Below are positions 47,744 through 53,233 of a DNA stretch of 53,233 nucleotides, piece after piece; position 1 is the stretch's first letter; every line of letters starts with the position of its first letter. The notes below the pieces were generated by a model. The model made no database searches. It was given only the letters and a program-made list of their open reading frames with translations, and was not told the DNA's origin. The stretch lies in contig CAYONG010000132.1 of NCBI GenBank assembly GCA_964405235.1, forward strand, positions 1-53,233, given 5' to 3'. The position numbers and the translations under genes are program-made. Source of the DNA: WS-11 sp964405235. GTDB lineage: Bacteria; Eisenbacteria; RBG-16-71-46.

Positions 47744-48910
47744 ATGGCAGAAGATCGATGGATCGACGTCGGCGCCGAGCCCGAGCTCGCGACGAGAGCG
47801 GTGCAACCGGTTTCACTCGGCAGCACGAGGATCGCGCTGACCCACAAGGACGGCCGGTTCGGCGCGATCTCGGGTGTCTGCAATCACGTGGGCGGACCGC
47901 TCGGTGAGGGCGCCCTCGACGGGGACTACGTCACCTGTCCCTGGCACTACTGGAAGTTCCACTGGCAGACGGGCGAGGGCGAGCCGGGCTTCGAGGACGA
48001 CCGGGTCCCCGCCCACGACGTGCGCGTCGAGAACGGTCGCGTGCTGGTCTGCGCCGTCCCGAGCTCGAAGCGCCATAAGAGACCCCACACCCCGCATTCG
48101 CTCGCGCGCAGGCCGGTGCGCGAGCCCGGTCCGATCCGCGTGCTCGGGATCTCCACCACAGTCATGACAGCGGGGCATCCGCGCTACAGCACGTCCGAGG
48201 ATCTGCTGGAGCACTCGCTGAAGGCGGCGGCCGTGAACCACGAGTGCGAGACGCGCATGCTGCGCATCCGGGACCTCGCGTTCCGAGCCTGTGAGGGGTT
48301 CTACTCCAAGTCCTCGCGCGCGTGCACGTGGCCGTGCTCGATCACCCAGATGGATCCGAACGACCAGATGGACCGGGTGTACGAGGGCCTAGTCCACTGG
48401 GCCGACGTCATCATCGTCGCCACTCCGATCCGCTGGGGGACTGCGAGCAGCCTTTACCACAAGATGGTCGAGCGCATGAACTGCATCCAGAACCAGGAGA
48501 CGATCGCGAACAATCATCTGCTCCGGAACAAGGTCGCAGGCTTCGTCATCACCGGCGGCCAGGATAACGTGCAGGCCGTCGCCGGCCAGATGCTCGGCTT
48601 CTTCGCCGAGATCGGCTGCCAGTTCCCGCAGTTCCCATTCGTCGCGCACTCGCGAGGATGGAGCGCCGAGGATATGGAGAACAACGAGCGCTACGTGCGA
48701 GAGTCGGCGTCGTTGCACGCCGGCGCCGCAGCGCTGGTCGGCCGCTGCGTGGCGATGGCCCGGGTCATGATCGAGGGATCGTTGGGCGAGGGGGCGCTGG
48801 TGCGCGGCGGCCGCAAGGGCCATCAACTCGACACGCGGGCCCAACTCGCGGCGCTCGGCGGGCGGGCCGGCCAGCCGAAGCTCCCGCCGGCGGAGCCCGA
48901 AACCCCATGA
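47744..48910 (+). CDS. Rieske-type ferredoxin fused to an NAD(P)H-dependent FMN reductase (flavodoxin-like) domain
   Basis: A 388-residue soluble protein. The first ~105 residues are a Rieske [2Fe-2S] domain with C46-x-H48 and C65-x2-H68. A basic linker leads to a flavodoxin-like FMN reductase domain (~130-345) with V-L-G-I-S-T at the phosphate loop and A-T-P-I-R-W-G-T-A-S. An insert carries C183, C194 and C198 (C-x10-C-x3-C), perhaps a second metal site. The fusion suggests NAD(P)H-to-acceptor electron transfer within one chain. AGGAGGTGG six bases before the ATG is the strongest ribosome site here. It is not overlapping with the efflux operon. Confidence 0.88.
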   Translation: MAEDRWIDVGAEPELATRAVQPVSLGSTRIALTHKDGRFGAISGVCNHVGGPLGEGALDGDYVTCPWHYWKFHWQTGEGEPGFEDDRVPAHDVRVENGRVLVCAVPSSKRHKRPHTPHSLARRPVREPGPIRVLGISTTVMTAGHPRYSTSEDLLEHSLKAAAVNHECETRMLRIRDLAFRACEGFYSKSSRACTWPCSITQMDPNDQMDRVYEGLVHWADVIIVATPIRWGTASSLYHKMVERMNCIQNQETIANNHLLRNKVAGFVITGGQDNVQAVAGQMLGFFAEIGCQFPQFPFVAHSRGWSAEDMENNERYVRESASLHAGAAALVGRCVAMARVMIEGSLGEGALVRGGRKGHQLDTRAQLAALGGRAGQPKLPPAEPETP

Positions 48911-48968
48911 TTCCGCGGGACGCGGCGGTCGCGGCTCGAGTCGCCAGCCTGCACCGCCGCTCGCGTCG

Positions 48969-49910
48969 TCAGTCGACCCGGACCAGCCCCCGACTCATCC
49001 CCCCGGAAGGGCCGACCGCACGCACGCGGTAGTAACCGGCGGGCGCCGAACGGCCGATCGCATCCCGACCGTCCCAGGTCCAGGTGCGCGTCCCGGGACC
49101 GGCGGCCGAGAGTTCAGCCCGCCGCACCATGCGCCCCGCCGCGTCCACGACTTCGAGCGTCACCGGGCCGCCGTCGTACACCTCGACCGACAACACCACC
49201 GGGCCGCGCGACGGGTTGGGCGCCGGTGCCGCCAGTTGGAGCGCGCGCGGCACGATCGGCCCGCCCGGCGACACCCCCACGACCCCATTGGTCAGGAGTA
49301 GGCGGTCGAGGCCGACATCGGCGTCGAGTTCATCAGGCTCCAGGACAAACGGTGGCCTGTCGTGGCGCAGGTGGATGGTGGCCACCGCCTGCAGCGCCGC
49401 TGCGAACGTCCCCGGGCCGAAGGTCTGCGTCCAGTTGGTAGCACTCGAGAGGTCCACCACGAACTCGGCCCACTGGCCGTGCGGGGGTAGGAAGGCGATG
49501 TCGTACTGCCAGACATTCACGTGTTCGATGCCGATCGAGAAGTGCATCTCGAGCGGGTCGTCGGCGTCCACGTCGTTGAGCCACAGGCGCACCTGTGAGA
49601 TCCCCGCCGCCTGCCAGTCGCCCTGGTAATCCGTGCCGAACGATCTGGCGCCGAGCTTGTGCTGAAGGGGGCCGTTGGGGGTGCTGAAGCGAAGGAACCC
49701 GTCGCCCGCTCCACCGACGCCACCTGAGCCGGGGTTCGAATTGGAGGCACCGCCTCCCCAGTTATGCAGGGTAGTGCCGGACCAGTTCTCGACGAAGCCG
49801 AGCGTCGCGGCGGCGTAAGCTGGGGCGGTGAGCGCGATCAACCCGGCGAGAGCCAGCGCGATGCTGGCGACGAGCGGACAGGTCGGACGGAAGGGGGTCA
49901 GCGGCTGCAT
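48969..49910 (-). CDS. secreted protein with FlgD-like C-terminal domain
   Basis: A 313-residue exported protein. ATG 49910 begins the signal sequence (hydrophobic ~11-35, A-Y-A-A). A jelly-roll-like N-terminal domain (~38-210) has W-N-G/N-W-G-G-like strands and L-R-F-S-T, but no named family is recognised. The last ~90 residues are the FlgD/CHU-like module (P-A-P-N-P-S-R-G, V-D-A-A-G-R-M-V, P-A-G-Y-Y-R-V-R) seen in other exported proteins in this window. It is transcribed toward the Rieske fusion gene and lies behind the two-component genes. Confidence 0.75.
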   Translation of the reverse strand: MQPLTPFRPTCPLVASIALALAGLIALTAPAYAAATLGFVENWSGTTLHNWGGGASNSNPGSGGVGGAGDGFLRFSTPNGPLQHKLGARSFGTDYQGDWQAAGISQVRLWLNDVDADDPLEMHFSIGIEHVNVWQYDIAFLPPHGQWAEFVVDLSSATNWTQTFGPGTFAAALQAVATIHLRHDRPPFVLEPDELDADVGLDRLLLTNGVVGVSPGGPIVPRALQLAAPAPNPSRGPVVLSVEVYDGGPVTLEVVDAAGRMVRRAELSAAGPGTRTWTWDGRDAIGRSAPAGYYRVRAVGPSGGMSRGLVRVD

Positions 49911-50033
49911 GGTCGGAGTCCTCGGGCGGGGCGGCCCGCACGGGGGGAAGTCTAGCCGGTCGATAGCCGGGGACGCTACGGGGAATCGCTCCCTGCCCCG
50001 GAGCACGATGGTTCAGCCAGGCTTAACCGCGGC

Positions 50034-50864
50034 TCACCGCAGCCTTCTGCGCACCTCCGCCGCCCGACGCTCGCTCGCCTCGACCCGCGTGCCGTCCTTG
50101 AGGCGCAGCACCAGCACACCGTCCTCGCCGCCGTAGGACTCGATCGCGTCGATGTTGACCAGCGCCGCCCGGTGGGCGCGCACGAACTGCCCCACCGGCA
50201 GCCGCCCCTCCAGCTCCTGCAACGTGTAGTCCACGAGGTACTCGCGGCCCTCGGCGCACGCCAGCACCACCCGGTCGCGCGACACGATGCGCACCACCTG
50301 CTCCATGTCGAGCAGCCTGACCTCGCGCCGGAACCGGACCGGCAAACGCCGGAGCGGCTCCAGGCCCTGCTGCACCTCGGGGCTCGCCAGCACCGAGCGC
50401 ACGGCCGCCTCCTGCCGTGCCGCGCGCTTGCCCGAGCCCAGCTCGAGCACCACCCGTCGCACCGCCTCGGCCAGCCGCTCGCGCCGGATCGGCTTCAAGA
50501 GATAGTCCAGCGCCGCCACCTCAAACGCCTCGACCGCATGCTGGTCGTACGCCGTCACGAACACCACCACCGGGGCGCTTTCGCCGGTCAGGTGCCGAGC
50601 CACCTCGAGCCCCGAGAGATCCGGCATCTGGATGTCGAGGAACACCACGTCGGGCGAGAGCCGGGCGACCAGCGCGAGGGTCTCGCCGCCGCTCTTCGCC
50701 TCGCCCACCACCTCGACCTCGCCGTGCTCGCGCAGCAACCGCTCCAAGAACTGCCGCGCCCGCGGCTCGTCGTCGGCGATCACCGCCCTCAAGGCGCGAC
50801 CGCCGGCCGGCTTCTCTCCCCGGCCGGTGGCCCCGTCGGGAGCATGGCGCCTCATCGATCTCAT
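50034..50864 (-). CDS. LytTR-type response regulator
   Basis: A 276-residue regulator. Residues ~25-140 are a receiver domain with D31-D32, phosphoacceptor D77 in V-F-L-D-I-Q-M-P, T-A-Y, and a conserved Lys in L-L-K-P. Residues ~172-270 are a LytTR DNA-binding domain (V-R-A-H-R-A-A-L-V-N-I-D-A-I). Its ATG overlaps the kinase stop as ATGA, so the kinase is encoded first and the pair is coupled. Targets cannot be read; the next gene downstream on this strand is the FlgD-tailed secreted protein. Confidence 0.92.
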   Translation of the reverse strand: MRSMRRHAPDGATGRGEKPAGGRALRAVIADDEPRARQFLERLLREHGEVEVVGEAKSGGETLALVARLSPDVVFLDIQMPDLSGLEVARHLTGESAPVVVFVTAYDQHAVEAFEVAALDYLLKPIRRERLAEAVRRVVLELGSGKRAARQEAAVRSVLASPEVQQGLEPLRRLPVRFRREVRLLDMEQVVRIVSRDRVVLACAEGREYLVDYTLQELEGRLPVGQFVRAHRAALVNIDAIESYGGEDGVLVLRLKDGTRVEASERRAAEVRRRLR

Positions 50865-53020
50865 GGTCTGACCTCCGCGGCCTCGCGCCAGCGCAGGGTC
50901 ACCGCGTATCCCCCGGTCGAGCGCGGTCCTGCCTTCATGCTCGCCTCCTCGCCGGCGAAGCGTTGCACCCGTTGCTCCAGATTCTCGAGCCCCACGCCCA
51001 GGCCGCGCGCCCCGTTGCCTCCGGCGGTACCGTCGTCCTTGAACGTGACGGTGAGCCAGCCGTCCGCCCGCTCGGCGTCGAGGGTGAGGCAGAGTCCCTT
51101 CGCCCCAGGCGCGAGCCCGTGCTTCAGGCTGTTCTCGACCAGCGGCTGCAGCAGCAGCGGCGGCACCGTGGCCGAGAGCAGCTCGCGCGGGCCGCGGTAG
51201 GTGAACCCGAGCTCACCTTCATACCGTTCGCGCGCAACCCCGAGGTAGTCCTCGACGAACGCGATCTCGTCCGCCAGCAGCGCCGCCGTGCGGCTCCCCG
51301 CCTCCACCGTGTACCGCAACATGTCGGCCAGCCGCTCGGTGAACCGCTGCGCCGCGCGCGGATCGGTCTCGGTCAGATACGACAACGCGTTCAGCGCGTT
51401 GAACAGGAAGTGCGGCTGCACCTGCGCGTGCAACGCCCGCAACTCGGCCCGCACCGCCGCCTCGCGCAGCTCGACCGCGCGCCGTTCGGCCGCCGCGCGC
51501 TGCTCCGCCAGGGCCAGGTTCTCGAGCCGGATGCCGGCCTGCATGAGCAGGTTGCCCACCGCGCCCACCGCGTGATCGGGCAGCTCCTCGCCCGCAGCGA
51601 GCCGCGGCGGCCCCATCTCCGGCCACTCGAGCGCGACCACACGTCCGAGCCCCCGGGTGAGCGCGGCCTCCACGGACGCCCGCGCGTCGTCGCGATCGAG
51701 CGCCTGGAGCAGCTCGTGGCCCGCCTGGTCGAGCGCGGCGCGCAACGCCATGGGATCGCGCCGGAACAGACGGTCGAGGCCACGCTGCAGCCACCCACGC
51801 AGCGGCGCAAACACCGACGCCACCGCCAGAGCGGCCACCACGTTGATGGCCAGGGCCTGCTCGCCGGTCAGCGCCGCGAACAGACGCTGGCCCGCCAGCA
51901 CGATCGCGACGTAGAGCGCCGCCAGCACGCCCGAGAGCAGCGCGTACGGCAACCCCTTCTCGAGCAGGCGGCGCGGGTCGAACACCGGGTCGCGCGCGAT
52001 CAGGAACGCCATGATGATCGGCGTGAAGAGCACGCCGATGCTCACCACTGTAAGGACCACGCGGTAGACCGGGAACTGGAGCAGGGCCGAGAAGGCTTCG
52101 TTCTCGAACGCCCAACTGATCGCGGCGCCCAGCAACAGGAACAGGGCGACCAGCATCGCCAGGCTGCGTTGGCTGCGCGAGGGCCGCCAGTCGCCATGCC
52201 CGGCACGCCCGTAGCGCTCGACCAGCGAGACTACGCCGATCCCCGTGGCGACGGTCTGGAACCAGTTGAACTGCTGGAGCGAGAGCCTGCCTTGCGCGAT
52301 GATCTGCCCCACGAAGTAGAGCGGCACGACGTAACCCGCGGCCACCACCCACGACCAGGCGCTGCGCCAAACCTCGCCGGCGCGCGCGCGCGCGCGCGGG
52401 AACACCGCCATGAAGTGGATGAAGGTCGCGGGGGCCCAGCACACCAGCCAGCCGTACAGGGTGAGGTAGTGCCTGAACCATCCCACCGGCTCCGCCTCGG
52501 GATGCCGGTAGATCTCGTGCACCACGGCGACCGCTTGGACGTTGGCGAACATCAAAAATACCCAGGCGGTCCCGAGATCCGGGCGGCGCCAGACGAGCAC
52601 GAACGCCACCAGCGGCGCCGCCACGACTGCCGCAAGCGGCAACAGCAACACCCGCATGCGCTGCCAGGTCGAGAGGCTCACCGGCGGGATGGTGGACCAC
52701 ATGTGGACGCCGCCGCGCTCGAACTCGAGCGTGAACGCCTCGCGCGGCAGCGGGGTGCGCGGGGCGGAGGGACTCAGCCGAGGCGGAGGCATGCGCTCGC
52801 CGTTGACCGCGATCAGAACGTCGCCGGTCTTGAGCACGCCCTGGGCCGGCGGCCCGATCACCTGGTCCACCCTCGGCAGGCCCCGCCTCGCATCGAGGCC
52901 AAGCCCCACGCCGAGTCGCGGATAGGGCGTGTGGGTGATCAACCGGGGGGCGGCGAACGACAGGGCGATCGCCACCCAGACGACCGCCAGCAGACGGCGG
53001 GCGCGGTAGTCCTGATTCAC
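50861..53020 (-). CDS. PDZ-containing LytS/YehU-type sensor histidine kinase
   Basis: A 719-residue kinase. After a first membrane helix (~12-30) comes a PDZ-like domain (~33-115, V-L-K-T-G-D-V-L-I-A-V-N-G), then about eight further helices (~120-430). The HisKA_LytS motif H-A-Q-V-Q-P-H-F-L-F-N lies near 530, followed by an ATPase domain with V-E-N-S-L-K-H-G. A GAF-like segment may lie between helices and kinase. GTG 53020 has GGGAGAG seven bases upstream and is preferred; ATG 53086 lies only seven bases past the presumed intron end. A (CG)9 tract at 52381-52398 encodes R-A-R-A. Confidence 0.85.
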   Translation of the reverse strand: MNQDYRARRLLAVVWVAIALSFAAPRLITHTPYPRLGVGLGLDARRGLPRVDQVIGPPAQGVLKTGDVLIAVNGERMPPPRLSPSAPRTPLPREAFTLEFERGGVHMWSTIPPVSLSTWQRMRVLLLPLAAVVAAPLVAFVLVWRRPDLGTAWVFLMFANVQAVAVVHEIYRHPEAEPVGWFRHYLTLYGWLVCWAPATFIHFMAVFPRARARAGEVWRSAWSWVVAAGYVVPLYFVGQIIAQGRLSLQQFNWFQTVATGIGVVSLVERYGRAGHGDWRPSRSQRSLAMLVALFLLLGAAISWAFENEAFSALLQFPVYRVVLTVVSIGVLFTPIIMAFLIARDPVFDPRRLLEKGLPYALLSGVLAALYVAIVLAGQRLFAALTGEQALAINVVAALAVASVFAPLRGWLQRGLDRLFRRDPMALRAALDQAGHELLQALDRDDARASVEAALTRGLGRVVALEWPEMGPPRLAAGEELPDHAVGAVGNLLMQAGIRLENLALAEQRAAAERRAVELREAAVRAELRALHAQVQPHFLFNALNALSYLTETDPRAAQRFTERLADMLRYTVEAGSRTAALLADEIAFVEDYLGVARERYEGELGFTYRGPRELLSATVPPLLLQPLVENSLKHGLAPGAKGLCLTLDAERADGWLTVTFKDDGTAGGNGARGLGVGLENLEQRVQRFAGEEASMKAGPRSTGGYAVTLRWREAAEVRP
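52381..52398. repeat. (CG)9 dinucleotide repeat within the kinase gene
   Basis: Eighteen bases of alternating CG lie inside the coding region, encoding alternating Arg-Ala in a loop between helices. A change in repeat number would shift the reading frame, so phase variation is conceivable, but no regulatory evidence exists. Confidence 0.6.
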
Positions 53021-53092
53021 GTCGCGACTCTCCCACACGGCCGGGGCCCGCTCAACCCGACGGACGGACACCTGGCGAACAGACATTCGATC

Positions 53093-53233
53093 ATCGGGAT
53101 AGGGGGTAGCGGGTTCGCCCCGCTACTCCCCTCCCACACCACCGGACATGCGGGTCCGCATCCGGCGGTTCGGAAAGTTGACGGCGTGCCATAACGGCCC
53201 GCCTGTGCGTGTTGGTCGTGAGGCGTCGTCAGG
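53093..53233 (-). mobile_element. 3' end of a group II intron (domains V-VI), rest outside the window
   Basis: Read on the minus strand, 53170-53138 folds as a domain V: a 9-bp stem containing a CGC triad whose G pairs with U, a 2-nt UG bulge, and a short GC-rich upper stem. Right after it come GTGTGGGAGGGG and a domain VI-like hairpin (GTAGCGGG with CCCGCTAC around GCGAA, 53126-53106). The sequence then ends CCTATCCCGAT, close to the CCUAC-CCGAU end of many bacterial introns; the A at 53100 is eight bases from the end and could be the branch point. The 3' splice site would be 53093. The apical loop (GACC) is not the usual GNRA. The maturase would lie beyond the right edge. Confidence 0.62.

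Noticed and set aside
50417..53194. A plus-strand frame of about 925 codons opposite the histidine kinase
   Set aside because: The minus strand encodes a complete kinase with catalytic motifs; the plus-strand product is low-complexity Arg/Pro/His sequence.

Overview
The window is a very GC-rich (about 70% by eye), densely packed bacterial chromosome segment. Lipoproteins, beta-barrels, an OmpA-family protein and a MacAB-type efflux operon show a diderm (Gram-negative) envelope. Several secreted proteins end in the FlgD/CHU-like module (G-R-x-V ... P-G-x-Y) that is common in FCB-related lineages. Together with the GC content this suggests Candidatus Eisenbacteria, Gemmatimonadota or a relative; this is an inference from style, as no rRNA marker is present. 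Starts are often GTG or TTG, and many genes overlap as ATGA, GTGA or TGATG.

Layout. 1-1198: end of a YeiH-type anion exporter and a TauE/SafE permease. 1313-6988: an sdhC-sdhA-sdhB operon whose membrane anchor looks like the mycobacterial Sdh1 type, followed by an overlapping secreted M28 peptidase. 7014-12189: a double-HD (HD-GYP) protein, a secreted endonuclease/phosphatase-fold protein, a CoA-binding protein with an added Cys cluster, and a small beta-barrel. 12292-17758: a tightly overlapping trio of GT-C glycosyltransferase with TPRs, LamG protein, and a membrane protein fused to a spermidine-synthase-like domain. 17885-21236: a secreted subtilase and an Asp-box lipoprotein. 21287-22891: an amidase on the minus strand. 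23119-30995: a MoxR / DUF58 / BatA-like cluster, split by an amino-acid permease, two tandem-duplicated methyltransferases and an aquaporin. 31014-34865: OmpA with TSP3 repeats, a thioredoxin-like protein, a beta-barrel and a choice-of-anchor L protein.

34866-38567: a 148-bp composite inverted repeat, then mfd. 38853-41355: a lower-GC two-gene cassette (N6-adenine methyltransferase plus a PD-(D/E)xK-like protein) that reads as an acquired type II restriction-modification system. 41611-47665: a lipoprotein parvulin followed by a MacA-like adaptor, a MacB-type ATPase and two duplicated FtsX/MacB permeases. 47744-48910: a Rieske-flavodoxin fusion. 48969-53020, on the minus strand: a FlgD-tailed secreted protein, a LytTR response regulator and its PDZ-containing LytS-type kinase.

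The right edge (53093-53233) carries, on the minus strand, what looks like the 3' end of a group II intron: domain V with a CGC triad and 2-nt bulge, domain VI, and a plausible branch-point A. It stops just before the kinase gene. No tRNA, rRNA or CRISPR array was seen. The most notable items are the intron end, the 148-bp composite inverted repeat, the restriction-modification cassette, the Cys/His-rich SdhC and the Rieske-flavodoxin fusion.
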